From CAYVFC01 sp964450715 (GTDB taxonomy: Bacteria > Myxococcota_A > Polyangia > Polyangiales > JAFGIB01), in assembly GCA_964450715.1 (NCBI GenBank), contig CAYVFC010000085.1:1-35633 (forward strand): a stretch of 35,633 bases of DNA. The letters are read 5' to 3'. Made by a program: the position numbers and the translations under genes. This document shows, piece by piece, positions 24,494 to 33,219 of the stretch; the first letter of the stretch is position 1; each line of letters starts with the position of its first letter. The notes below the pieces were generated by a model. The model saw only the letters and a list, made by a program, of their open reading frames with translations, was not told the DNA's origin and ran no database searches.

Positions 24494-26454
24494 TGGCTGA
24501 CAAGCAAAAAGTAATGGTGATGATCGCCAGCAACGCGGCGATGGAGCAGAACTTGCCCGCTGCCAGGCTGGCCGAGCAGATCGCGGGCCGCGGGTGGAGT
24601 GTAACCACGGTGCCGCTGGACCAGCCGTTGCAGGCGATGGAAACGCTGATGCAGATCTGTCGCGATCAACGGCCCGACGGAGCGGTAGTGGCCGGTCCCA
24701 CCTCCTTCCTGGAAAAGCTCCCGGCGCTGATCGAGGTCGAGGGGCACGCCGGGCTCAGGCCCGTGCCGGTCAACATCGCCGAGCGCTGCGCCTTCCTGCA
24801 CCGCGACCCGACCGAGGCGCTCTCGAGCGCTCTGCGTCAGATCGAGGTGGGCGCGGCCCGCTCGATCGCGCGCCGGCCCATCGAGATGGTGGAGCGCCCG
24901 GTACAGAAGCAGGTCCTGCTGGTCGGTTCCGGCATTTCCGCGGCGCAGGTCGCCGCGCGCCTGCTCGAGCAGGGCCTGCAGGTGCTGGTCCTGTCGCACG
25001 GCAAGGCCCCGCAGACCGAGATGCCCGGTGGAGCGGAGGTGATCGCTTCGGCTCGCCTGCGCGGTCTCTCCGGGTTCCCCGGTGATTTCCGGGCGCTGAT
25101 CGAGCCTTCCGGAAGCCAGATAGCCCGGAGGGTGGGCGCGGTGATCATCGCCCTGGAAGCGCAACGCGGCAAACCGCCGCTGCCGGATGCGGTGCTCGGG
25201 GACAAGCGGGTGGTACGGGTCGATCAACCCTCGGCCAGCATTCTCAACGGCAAGAAGGGCGGTATCCGTTCGCTGGTCTTCCTACTCGATCTGGGCGGGC
25301 CCGAGTCGCGCAAGGTGGCGGCCGAGGTGCGGGAGCTGGCGCTGGCCGCGGTGGACAAGGGGGTGGCGGTGACCGTTTTCTACCGCCACATGGCGGTTCA
25401 CGGCCGCACCGGCCAGGCCGAATACGACCGGCTGCGCCACGCGGGCGTGCGCATGATTCGCTACGACCAGGCGCCGAGCATCGAAGTGAAAAAGAACGGC
25501 ATTCACCTCTCCGGTCACGACATGATACTCGGCGAGACCCGGGTGGACGTCACTGCCGACCGGTTGGTGGTAACCGATCCGTTGCTCCCCGCTCCGATCA
25601 GCGCCGACCTCTCGGCGCTTCTCAACCAGCCAGTGGATCGCGAGGGCTTCTTGCAGCCGGCCAACGTCCGGCACCTCCCGGTGGGCTCTCCGCGCCGCGG
25701 CGTTTACTTCGCGGGAAGCGGTCACCAGGATCTGTCCGAGGACGAGGCGAGGCAGGAGGCCTCGGCCGTGGCCGGCCAGGTGGCGGCGCTGCTCTCCGCC
25801 TCCTCGGTCATGGCACCCAAGGCCCTGGTGCTGCACGATCGCGAGGCCTGCGCCATGTGCTTGACCTGCCTGCGCAGCTGTTACCACGGCGCCATCAGCC
25901 TCTCCGAGGACGGCGGAACGGTCCGCTTCGAGCCGGGAGCCTGCTGGGAGTGCGGGCTGTGCGCCTCGGTCTGCCCGCAGCGAGCCATCACGCGCCTGTT
26001 CTCGCCCGAGGCCGAGCTGCGCGCGGCGGTTCGCTCGGCGGGACGGCTGATGGGCGGCAAGCAGCCGACGGTTGCCTTGCTCTGCCAGAACTCGCCGGTG
26101 CTGGCCCTGGAGCGCGCCGGTCGGTTGGGGTTACAGCTGCCGTCCAACCTGGTCGCGGTGGAAGTGCCCTGCGCGGGATACGTGAGTCAAGGCGAGGTGC
26201 TCGCCGCGCTCAACGCCGGAGCGGAGCGCGTGGTGGTCGCCGCCTGCCACGAGGACAACTGCCGCTCGCTGAAGGGCTCCACCTCGGCGCGCGGCCGCTC
26301 GGGACAGGTGCAGCGGGACCTCGACGCCCTGGGTCTGACCCCCGGACGCGTCGAGTTCTACGGGGTCGCGGCCAACGAGCCGTACCGTTTGATCGAAATA
26401 CTTACCGGCGCCCCGGCGGCGTCGAACGGCAAGCAGGAGGCCGCCAATGGATAG
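24493..26454 (+). CDS. QmoB-like HdrA-MvhD fusion protein
   Basis: A 653-residue protein. An N-terminal CobB/flavodoxin-like or Rossmann part (1-130) is not firmly identified. Residues 139-440 are HdrA-like with a dinucleotide motif VLLVGSGISAAQVAARLLEQ (141-160), but the CxGSRD/CC cluster site is lost (LLDLGGPESRK). Two [4Fe-4S] ferredoxin motifs follow: Cys453/456/459/463 and Cys484/487/490/494. The MvhD-like domain (about 525-640) keeps Cys531, Cys560, Cys585 and Cys590 but the usual second Cys of its first motif (CxxC) is absent (CQNSP). This HdrA-MvhD order is that of QmoB. It partners the QmoA-like protein; both may bifurcate or relay electrons between ferredoxin/NAD-side donors and HdrCB (inference). 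Confidence 0.88.
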   Translation: MADKQKVMVMIASNAAMEQNLPAARLAEQIAGRGWSVTTVPLDQPLQAMETLMQICRDQRPDGAVVAGPTSFLEKLPALIEVEGHAGLRPVPVNIAERCAFLHRDPTEALSSALRQIEVGAARSIARRPIEMVERPVQKQVLLVGSGISAAQVAARLLEQGLQVLVLSHGKAPQTEMPGGAEVIASARLRGLSGFPGDFRALIEPSGSQIARRVGAVIIALEAQRGKPPLPDAVLGDKRVVRVDQPSASILNGKKGGIRSLVFLLDLGGPESRKVAAEVRELALAAVDKGVAVTVFYRHMAVHGRTGQAEYDRLRHAGVRMIRYDQAPSIEVKKNGIHLSGHDMILGETRVDVTADRLVVTDPLLPAPISADLSALLNQPVDREGFLQPANVRHLPVGSPRRGVYFAGSGHQDLSEDEARQEASAVAGQVAALLSASSVMAPKALVLHDREACAMCLTCLRSCYHGAISLSEDGGTVRFEPGACWECGLCASVCPQRAITRLFSPEAELRAAVRSAGRLMGGKQPTVALLCQNSPVLALERAGRLGLQLPSNLVAVEVPCAGYVSQGEVLAALNAGAERVVVAACHEDNCRSLKGSTSARGRSGQVQRDLDALGLTPGRVEFYGVAANEPYRLIEILTGAPAASNGKQEAANG

Positions 26455-27667
26455 ACAGATAGAGCTCGATCGTATCGTCGAAACCCCGCTCAGGGACGAG
26501 CTGATGCGGGAAAGCGCCTGGAAGGCGAACCTGGAGGACTGCATGGTCTGCGGCAAGTGCCTCTCGGTCTGCCCGCTCTCCGGGTACGAGGGCTTCGACC
26601 CGCGCCAGATCGTCCGCCTGACCCTGCTGGGGCAGGAGCAGGAGGTAATCGACAACGACGGTATCTTCCAGTGCACCGGGTGTGACCGCTGCACGCTGGT
26701 CTGTCCCATGGGGGTCAAGATCAGCAACCTCATCACCCGCGCCCGGGGGATGCGCCCCCACGACAAGAAGCCCGGCAAGGCGCAGCTGACCTGCGAGCTG
26801 CATCGCGACAAGGGCAACAACATGCAGATCGTGACCGAGGAGTGGTTGGAGACGGTCGACTGGATGCGGGAGGAGCTGGAGGACGACATCCCGGGCCTGG
26901 AGGTGCCCATTGACAAGCAGGGCGCCGAGCTCTTCGCCACCATCAACTCCAAGCTCCCCCAGTACCATCCGGACGAGCTGCAGGACATCTACAAGGTATT
27001 CCACATGGCCAGGGCCGACTGGACCATGCCCAGCATCTGGTGGGAAGGCACCAACTACTGCATGTTCTCCGGTGACCTCGAATCCTGGGAGAAGAACCTG
27101 CGCTCGCAGGTCGCCCGGGTCGAGGAGCTGGGCTGCAAGACCATGGCCTACACCGAGTGCGGCCATGGCTACTTCGCCACCATGGCCGGTTACGAAAAGT
27201 TCGGCATCAAGCCGAAGTTCGCGGTGGTGCACGTGGTCAACCTCTACGCCCGCTGGATTCGCGAGGGGCGTTTTAAGCTGGATCCTTCCAGGAATCCCCA
27301 GCTCTGTACGCTGCACGACCCCTGTAACGCGGCGCGCAAGTCCAAGCTCAACGACATCCCGGACATCATGGATGATGCGCGGTTCGTGATGGACAACGTC
27401 TGCTCACAGTGGGTGGAGTCCTGGCCCAACCGGGAGAACAACATCTGCTGCTCGGGCGGCGGCGGGGCGCTGATTTCCGGATTCAAGAACGCGCGTATCG
27501 CCTACGGCAAGACCAAGGTGGAGCAGATCGACCGTACCGGGGCCGAGATCGTCTGTACCCCCTGCGTGAACTGCTACGACGGCATCGGTGATCTCGCCCA
27601 TGCCTACAAGCGCAAGTGGAAGCCCATGCACCTGTGGCGCCTGCTGGCCAGGGCCATCGCAGTGTAG
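26447..27667 (+). CDS. HdrC-HdrB fusion iron-sulfur protein (DsrK/HmcF type)
   Basis: A 406-residue cytoplasmic protein. HdrC part: CMVCGKCLSVCP (Cys32/35/38/42) and CTGCDRCTLVCP (about 76-87), two [4Fe-4S]. HdrB part: two CCG regions. The second is complete for the noncubane cluster signature (LHDPC, NICCSGGGG, CTPCVNC). The first keeps only scattered Cys (NYCMFSG, TECGHGY). No membrane span, unlike QmoC. Gram-positive sulfate reducers also have qmoAB with hdrBC in place of qmoC (known). It overlaps the QmoB-like gene by 8 nt. Expected to take electrons from the QmoAB-like pair and reduce a disulfide or pass them on to MetF/MetV. Confidence 0.9.
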   Translation: MDRQIELDRIVETPLRDELMRESAWKANLEDCMVCGKCLSVCPLSGYEGFDPRQIVRLTLLGQEQEVIDNDGIFQCTGCDRCTLVCPMGVKISNLITRARGMRPHDKKPGKAQLTCELHRDKGNNMQIVTEEWLETVDWMREELEDDIPGLEVPIDKQGAELFATINSKLPQYHPDELQDIYKVFHMARADWTMPSIWWEGTNYCMFSGDLESWEKNLRSQVARVEELGCKTMAYTECGHGYFATMAGYEKFGIKPKFAVVHVVNLYARWIREGRFKLDPSRNPQLCTLHDPCNAARKSKLNDIPDIMDDARFVMDNVCSQWVESWPNRENNICCSGGGGALISGFKNARIAYGKTKVEQIDRTGAEIVCTPCVNCYDGIGDLAHAYKRKWKPMHLWRLLARAIAV

Positions 27668-27681
27668 CGAAAGGAGACGAT

Positions 27682-28581
27682 ATGGCGACCAAATTACAGG
27701 AGGCGCTCGGCAAGGGTGAGTTCGTGGTCACCGGCGAGGCCGGTCCGCCTAAGGGCGTGAACGTGGACAAATCGCTGAAGGAGGTCGAGCCGCTCAAGGA
27801 TCTGCTGCTGGCCTATAACGTGACCGACAACCAGGCCTCGGTGATGCGGGTGAGCTCGCTGGTGATGTCCCGCCAGCTCATCGATCACGGCCTGGAGCCC
27901 ATCTTCCAGATCACCGGCCGGGACCGCAACCGGCTGGCCATCCAGAGCGAGATCCTCTCGGCCTACGTGATGGGAATCCGCAACACGCTCTGCCTGACCG
28001 GCGACTACACCAGCCTGGGCGACCACCCGGAAGCCATGCCGGTGTTCGATCTGGATTCGGTCGGCACCTTGCAGGCGGTAGCCGCGCTCAAGAGCGGCGA
28101 GGACCTGGCGGGCGAGAAGCTCGACGGGGCGCCCACCGAGCTTTTCCAGGGCGCGGTGGTGGCGCCGGGCGCCGATCCGCTGGAGCCGCAGCTGATCAAG
28201 TTCGACAAGAAGGTCGCGGCCGGCGCCCGGTTCTTCCAGACCCAGGCCGTCTTCTCGGTCGAGGAATGGAAGCGGTTCTACCAGCACGCCGAAAAGGCCG
28301 AGGTACCCATACTGCTCGGCATCATCCTGCTCAAGAGCGGGGCGATGGCCCGCTTCATGAACAAGAACGTCGCCGGGGTAAACGTGCCCCAGGCGTTGAT
28401 CGATCGGATGGACAGGGCCGACAAGAAAGACAGACCCAAGGTGAGCATCGAGATCGCCTCCGAGCTCATCCGGGAGATACGGCCCATCTGCCAGGGCGTG
28501 CACATCATGGCGCTGGGCTGGGACAAGCACATACCGGAGCTGCTCGAGCAGAGCGGCTTGAAGAACGGGAGCGGAAAATGA
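27682..28581 (+). CDS. metF: Methylenetetrahydrofolate reductase
   Basis: A 299-residue TIM-barrel flavoprotein reducing methylene- to methyl-tetrahydrofolate. Features: EFVVTGEAGPPKGVN at the start (catalytic Glu), YNVTDNQASVMRVSS, EPIFQITGRDRNRLAIQSEI, CLTGDYTSLGDHP, and the ARFFQTQAVFSVE strand. Short bacterial length of about 300 residues as in acetogen MetF, which gets electrons through MetV. ATG at 27682 has AAGGAG 7 nt upstream. It is followed by MetV with an ATGA overlap. Neighbours upstream encode Hdr/Qmo-like proteins, as in the MetVF-HdrABC-MvhD locus of Moorella, so electrons probably come from that complex. Confidence 0.92.
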   Translation: MATKLQEALGKGEFVVTGEAGPPKGVNVDKSLKEVEPLKDLLLAYNVTDNQASVMRVSSLVMSRQLIDHGLEPIFQITGRDRNRLAIQSEILSAYVMGIRNTLCLTGDYTSLGDHPEAMPVFDLDSVGTLQAVAALKSGEDLAGEKLDGAPTELFQGAVVAPGADPLEPQLIKFDKKVAAGARFFQTQAVFSVEEWKRFYQHAEKAEVPILLGIILLKSGAMARFMNKNVAGVNVPQALIDRMDRADKKDRPKVSIEIASELIREIRPICQGVHIMALGWDKHIPELLEQSGLKNGSGK

Positions 28582-29255
28582 TCGTCGCGGAACGAAAGCC
28601 GATCGAGAAGATCGAGCAGATGGTGGCACCTTACCCCAGGGTGCTGGTGGTGGGCTGCGGGACCTGCGTGGCCGTCTGCCTAGCCGGCGGGGACAAGGAG
28701 GTGCAGATTCTGGCCGAGGAGTTGCGGCTCAAGGCTCGGGGCGAGGGTCGGGACCAGGTCTTCGACGAGGTGACGCTGACCCGTCAGTGTGACCGGGAGT
28801 ACCTGGATCTGATCGCCGCGCGAGTGGATGACTACGACGCCTTGCTCTCCACCGCCTGCGGCGCCGGCGTACAGTTCCTGGCCGAGCGTTACGACAGCAA
28901 GCGGGTGCTGCCGGCGCTCGACACCCGTTTCATCGGTGTGGCCATGGGGGCGGGCGAGTGGCAGCAGCGGTGCATCGCCTGTGCCGACTGCGTGCTCGCC
29001 CAGACCGGCGGGATCTGTCCCAAGACCATGTGCGCCAAGGGGCTGGTCAACGGTCCCTGCGGCGGCACCAACCACGGCAAATGCGAGGTGAACCCAGAAA
29101 CCGATTGCGCCTGGACGCTGATCTACAACCGGCTGAAGAAGCAGGATCGGCTGGATCTGATGCGCGGCATCGCGCCGATGAAGCGGCACAAGCCGTCGAC
29201 CCACCCGGCGCGCTTTCACCACATGGCCTACAAGCGCCTGGACGGGGATTTCTGA
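28578..29255 (+). CDS. metV: MetV, iron-sulfur subunit of methylenetetrahydrofolate reductase
   Basis: A 225-residue protein of the MTHFR C-terminal domain family (PF12225). Cys motifs: VGCGTCVAVCLAGGDKE (Cys27, 30, 34), then CIACADCVLAQTGGICPKTM followed by CAKGLVNGPCGG and CEVNPETDCAW. These form the Zn and [4Fe-4S] sites that pass electrons to MetF FAD. The start ATG overlaps the metF stop, so the two subunits are coupled. It closes the operon; a GC hairpin follows at 29262-29278. Confidence 0.9.
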   Translation: MIVAERKPIEKIEQMVAPYPRVLVVGCGTCVAVCLAGGDKEVQILAEELRLKARGEGRDQVFDEVTLTRQCDREYLDLIAARVDDYDALLSTACGAGVQFLAERYDSKRVLPALDTRFIGVAMGAGEWQQRCIACADCVLAQTGGICPKTMCAKGLVNGPCGGTNHGKCEVNPETDCAWTLIYNRLKKQDRLDLMRGIAPMKRHKPSTHPARFHHMAYKRLDGDF

Positions 29256-29261
29256 AGAGGT

Positions 29262-29278
29262 TCCGGCAAGCGGCCGGA
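29262..29278 (+). terminator. Weak hairpin after metV
   Basis: TCCGGC-AAGCG-GCCGGA, a 6-bp perfect stem 6 nt after the metV stop. No T-run follows, so termination is uncertain, and the next gene lies 83 nt on in the same direction. Confidence 0.3.
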
Positions 29279-29337
29279 TGCACGGGGTAAATCGCAGAGC
29301 CTGAATACCTATACGAACCGCTCAGAGAAGGAACGTC

Positions 29338-29925
29338 ATGGAATGGGCCGTGGAATTCGCCTCCGAGAAAACCGAGGATAACGAGAGGTTTCTTCGCGAA
29401 ACCCTGGAGGCGAAGTCCAGGGCCGACCGCGGTCACTACGGCGAGGCCGCGCGCATCCTCTGGGAGCTGCTGGTCCAGGTTCGTATGCGCGACCCGCAGT
29501 GGGAATGTATGACCATGGTACACATGGGCAAGGTCTACCGCGCCCTGCGCTGGAAGATCGCCGTGCAGCTCTTCGAGGACGCGGTAGACCTGGCCGATCG
29601 TATCGGACTGGACGCCGCCAAGATGATCGCCCTGGCCGAGCTGGGCGAGCTCAAGTGCCAGTGGGGGCAATTCAAGGAGTCGCTCGACCTGCTGGACAGC
29701 GCCATGAAGCTGCTGACCGAGGGCGACCTGCGAGGCCGCCGCTTCATCCTGCTGGATATGACGGTCGCCCACGAAGGGCTCAACGATCTGGCGAAGTGCG
29801 AGTCGTTGCTGAACGAGGTGGTCGAGATAGATCGGAAGATCGGAACCGATGAGCTCGAGGACGATCTCGAACACCTGGAACGGATCCGGGCGGCGCGCGA
29901 GGCGAACGGGGTGAAGGGCACGTGA
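29338..29925 (+). CDS. TPR-like helical repeat protein
   Basis: A 195-residue, Leu-rich helical protein with three to four TPR-type repeats: ADRGHYGEAARILWELLVQV, WKIAVQLFEDAVDLADRIGL, WGQFKESLDLLDSAMKLLTE and LNDLAKCESLLNEVVEIDRK. It has no signal peptide, so it is cytoplasmic. ATG at 29338 has AAGGAAC upstream. It sits between metV and the hybrid histidine kinase with only 16 nt to the latter. Most likely a protein-binding partner of the kinase or of the Hdr-Met complex; nothing in its sequence decides. Confidence 0.75.
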   Translation: MEWAVEFASEKTEDNERFLRETLEAKSRADRGHYGEAARILWELLVQVRMRDPQWECMTMVHMGKVYRALRWKIAVQLFEDAVDLADRIGLDAAKMIALAELGELKCQWGQFKESLDLLDSAMKLLTEGDLRGRRFILLDMTVAHEGLNDLAKCESLLNEVVEIDRKIGTDELEDDLEHLERIRAAREANGVKGT

Positions 29926-29941
29926 AGGGAAGGTCGACATC

Positions 29942-32155
29942 ATGAGCGGTGCGAGCGCCATGGCCACCTCGGCGGTCGACCGCTGGATCTCCGAGCGGCT
30001 CTTCGAGCTGGAGCCGATGAGCATCTCGGTCATCGATTCCGATCTGGTGGTGACCCGCAGCAACAGCACCTTTGACGCGGTCTTCGGCCCGCCGGAGGGC
30101 AAGCGCTGCTACGAGGTCTACAAGAAGCGAACGACTCGCTGCGAGGAGTGCGCCGCCGGGAAAACGCTACGGGACGGCCGCTCCCGCATCAGTACGGAAG
30201 CGGGCGTCGACTGCGTGGGGGGCAGCGCCAACTTCGTCGTCTACCACTTCCCGGTCTTCGGTCCCCGGGGAGAGGTCACCCACGTGGTGGACATCTTCTA
30301 CGATATTTCGGACCAGCGAACGCTGCAGACCCAGTACAACGTCCTGTTCGACCGGGCTCCGTGTTCGCTCTCCATTATCAACAAGGACTATCGCATCGTC
30401 AGCGCCAACGAGCGTGTTCGCGAACGCTACGGCGAGGTGGTGGGCCTGCACTGCTACGAGATCTACAAGCGGCGGACGGAACGCTGTATCGAGTGTCCGG
30501 CGGCCAAGACCTTTGCCGATGGGCGCGCGCACGACTCCAGCGAGATGCGGGTGGGCGCCGGAGGCGGAACGACCACCTATCACATGGTGTCGACCGCGCC
30601 CATCGTCTACGGGGAACGCGACGCTCCGCACGTGATGGAGATGTCCCTGGACGTGACCGACGTCCGCGTGCTCTCCGAGAGGCTCATGCGCGAGAGCGAC
30701 TTCCGCCGGCACATGACCGACAGCGCGCTGGACGCCATCGTGGGCACGGACCGGGAGGGAACCGTCTCCATATTCAACGACGCCGCCGAGCGTCTGTACG
30801 GATACGCCAGCGGTGAGGTGATCGGAAAGCTGAAGGCAGAGCGCTTCTATCCGGCGGCTTTCCTGCAGGAGATGGCCCGTGGCGGCCGTTCGCTGTCGCT
30901 CAACGAAAGCGCGGTCCTGGACAGGGCAGGAGAGGAGATCCCGGTGCGTTTCTCGGGCACCATCCTGCGCGAGCGAGGGGAGCTAATCGGCAGCGCCGCC
31001 TACGTGCAGGATCTGAGAGAGATCAAGGCGCTCGAGCGGAAGCGGATGGAGAATCAGCGGCTGGCCGCCATCGGTCAGACGGCGGCGCAGGTGGCACACA
31101 GCATCAAGAACATCCTGACCGGGCTGCAAGGCGGGCTCTACGACGCCCGCATCGCTTACAAGCAGAACCGCCCGGAACGCGGGATGGAGGGCATCCAGAC
31201 GCTGGAGCGCAACTTCAAGCGGATCAACGACCTGGTGCTGAACTTCCTGCACTTCTCCAAGGACTACGAGGTGGAGATCGTTCCGGCCGATCCGGGCGCG
31301 ATCGTGCTCGACATCTACCAGCTGTATCGCGGGACGGCGGAACAGAAAGGCATCGCCTTCACCTACCGGCTGCCGTCTCGCGCCTTCGAGGTGGCGCTCG
31401 ATCCGCGGGGCATCCACACCGCTCTGGCCAACCTGGTCGCCAATGCCTTTGACGCCTGTGAATATGCCGAAGCGGGCCACCGGCAGGTGACGGTCCGGCT
31501 CGAGATCGACGCGAACGCGATCCTTTACCGGGTGGCCGATACGGGATGCGGCATGAGTCCGGAGGTTCGGGAGCGTGTCCTCTCGGACGTGTTCACCACC
31601 AAGGGGGCGAGGGGATCGGGGCTGGGGCTGCTGATGACCCGCAAGATCGCGGAGGATCACGGCGGCGCGGTGGAGATCGACTCGGTCGAGAACAGGGGTA
31701 CGACGGTAACCGTCCGCGTTCCCTGCGCAACCGCCCGGAAGGAGGCGCCGGTGGAGAAGACGGTGAAAGAAAGGGAAGGGAAGGTTTCGAGAGGAGAGAA
31801 GACAATGTCCAAGAAGATACTGGTGATCGACGACGAGAAAGACGTGAACAATTTCCTGACGCGGCTGCTGACGGACAATGGATACACCGTACAATCCGCT
31901 TTCAACGTGCAGGAAGCGATGCGCCTAATCGAGGAGACCGAGGTCGACCTGATGCTGCTCGACCTGCAGATGCCCGGCGAGACCGGGACCGATCTCTATC
32001 GCAAGCTGCGCAACAAGAAGGCGATTCCGACCATCGTGGTGAGCGGGGTTGCCGGGCGCAACCTGGCGGTGGGACGCGGGGTGACCGTGCTCGGCAAGCC
32101 CATCGACGAGGAAAAGCTCCTCTCGGAGGTCCGGGGCCACATCGGCGAGGCGTGA
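29942..32155 (+). CDS. PAS-PAS-PAS hybrid histidine kinase with C-terminal receiver
   Basis: A 737-residue cytoplasmic kinase. PAS1 (about 22-130) has Cys56/67/70 and PAS2 (about 137-245) has Cys171/182/185, both as CYE-(V/I)-YK+RT-x-RC-x2-C, a C-x10-C-x2-C motif. PAS3 (about 255-365) has no such Cys. The dimerisation helix is AAQVAHSIKNILTG with phospho-acceptor His386. ATPase motifs: N-box ALANLVANAFDAC, VADTGCGMS and GSGLGLLMTRKI. The receiver (623-737) has Asp674, Ser701 and Lys719. An in-frame ATG at 31805 begins the receiver and has GAGGAG 8 nt upstream, so a free receiver may also be made. No transmembrane segment. The targets cannot be read from sequence; RegA-D lack receiver domains. 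Confidence 0.92.
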   Translation: MSGASAMATSAVDRWISERLFELEPMSISVIDSDLVVTRSNSTFDAVFGPPEGKRCYEVYKKRTTRCEECAAGKTLRDGRSRISTEAGVDCVGGSANFVVYHFPVFGPRGEVTHVVDIFYDISDQRTLQTQYNVLFDRAPCSLSIINKDYRIVSANERVRERYGEVVGLHCYEIYKRRTERCIECPAAKTFADGRAHDSSEMRVGAGGGTTTYHMVSTAPIVYGERDAPHVMEMSLDVTDVRVLSERLMRESDFRRHMTDSALDAIVGTDREGTVSIFNDAAERLYGYASGEVIGKLKAERFYPAAFLQEMARGGRSLSLNESAVLDRAGEEIPVRFSGTILRERGELIGSAAYVQDLREIKALERKRMENQRLAAIGQTAAQVAHSIKNILTGLQGGLYDARIAYKQNRPERGMEGIQTLERNFKRINDLVLNFLHFSKDYEVEIVPADPGAIVLDIYQLYRGTAEQKGIAFTYRLPSRAFEVALDPRGIHTALANLVANAFDACEYAEAGHRQVTVRLEIDANAILYRVADTGCGMSPEVRERVLSDVFTTKGARGSGLGLLMTRKIAEDHGGAVEIDSVENRGTTVTVRVPCATARKEAPVEKTVKEREGKVSRGEKTMSKKILVIDDEKDVNNFLTRLLTDNGYTVQSAFNVQEAMRLIEETEVDLMLLDLQMPGETGTDLYRKLRNKKAIPTIVVSGVAGRNLAVGRGVTVLGKPIDEEKLLSEVRGHIGEA

Positions 32156-32175
32156 CCGTCCCGTTCGCTCACGCC
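32149..32175. terminator. Inverted repeat over two convergent stop codons
   Basis: GGCGTGA and TCACGCC, a perfect 7-bp stem with a 13-nt loop, include the kinase TGA (32153-32155) and the TGA of the minus-strand MBL gene (32169-32171). No U-tract. Confidence 0.35.
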
Positions 32176-33122
32176 GCGAAGGTCATCCTCGTGCCGGACA
32201 TGTTGAGCAAAAACCTGTCTGGCATCTGTTTCTGCATGTGGTCCGCGGCGATCCTGCCCGTGCAGTGGGTGGGAACGATATACCGGGGGTCGATCTCCTG
32301 CAGCGCTTTCGCGGTCGGAGCGATGACGGTATCCGGATCGGCTCCGGTCAGGTGATAGCCACCCATGACGGCGAATACGCGGTCCACCCCGGTGACCTCC
32401 TGGGCGCGGCGCACCGTGTTGACGATTCCGGAGTGGGCGCAGCCGGATAGAACGACCAGCCCCCTGTCCTTGACCTTGAAGACCAGCGCGGTGTCGTCCT
32501 CGATGCTGTCATGCGTTTCGCGTCCATTCTCCTGGCAGCGGAAGATGGACGGTACCGTCTCGAAAGGTGTGCGCCGCGGTATCTCGCCCAGAAAAAGCGC
32601 GGTTCCGTCCAGTAACAAACCGGGCTCGGCGGTCTCCTCGGCGCGAACGCCGGCCCGCTGGATCTCCTCCCGGGTGAACGGCGGGAAGTTGATGTGCAGC
32701 TCGTCGGTGATCTTGGTGTAGCGGGGAGCCTTGAACGCGGACGGGTGCAGAAAGAGCTCCAATCCCTCGCGTCCTACCTTCTTCATCAAGGCGGCGAATC
32801 CCCCCGTGTGATCGGGGTGACCGTGCGACAGCGCCAACACCTCCACGCTCGTGAGATCCAGGTTCAGCGCTTCGGCGTTGAAGGCGGCGCCGTGGGCGGA
32901 GAATCCGAAGTCGAACAACAAGTCGCGCCGCTTACCGCCTGCGGTGACGCTGACCAGCGCCGAGAAACCGTGCTCGGCCAGGACGCTGTTCTTGATCTCC
33001 ATCCCCTTGAGAGGGATGGCGCGCTGTACGACCTCGCTGCCGTCGCTGGCGAGCAGGTCGACGTAGTTGTCCTGCAAGGTCGTGATCTCGACTCTGTCGA
33101 CTTCCAGCAAGGGTATGGTCAT
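32169..33122 (-). CDS. MBL-fold metallohydrolase
   Basis: A 317-residue metallo-beta-lactamase-fold enzyme. The metal motif HxHxDH is SHGHPDH (His100, His102, Asp104, His105). GCAHSGIVNTV supplies a further metal His, and GGYHLTGADP plus VPTHCTGRIAA add later ligands. The plan fits the COG1237 group, which includes archaeal 7,8-dihydropterin-6-yl-methyl aminobenzene phosphate synthase-like proteins; substrate unknown. ATG at 33122 is preferred to the upstream in-frame ATG at 33182 because GAGG lies just before it and the family starts here. The gene is convergent with the kinase gene. Confidence 0.88.
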   Translation of the reverse strand: MTIPLLEVDRVEITTLQDNYVDLLASDGSEVVQRAIPLKGMEIKNSVLAEHGFSALVSVTAGGKRRDLLFDFGFSAHGAAFNAEALNLDLTSVEVLALSHGHPDHTGGFAALMKKVGREGLELFLHPSAFKAPRYTKITDELHINFPPFTREEIQRAGVRAEETAEPGLLLDGTALFLGEIPRRTPFETVPSIFRCQENGRETHDSIEDDTALVFKVKDRGLVVLSGCAHSGIVNTVRRAQEVTGVDRVFAVMGGYHLTGADPDTVIAPTAKALQEIDPRYIVPTHCTGRIAADHMQKQMPDRFLLNMSGTRMTFAA

Positions 33123-33219
33123 CTCGCTCGCCTCTCGGCAGTTGTGGAATCCAGTCGGGATGGTAAAAGGGGTGGGCCCCACGATCGGTTTTACTCCTGC
33201 ACTAACGGTAGGTGAAGAG

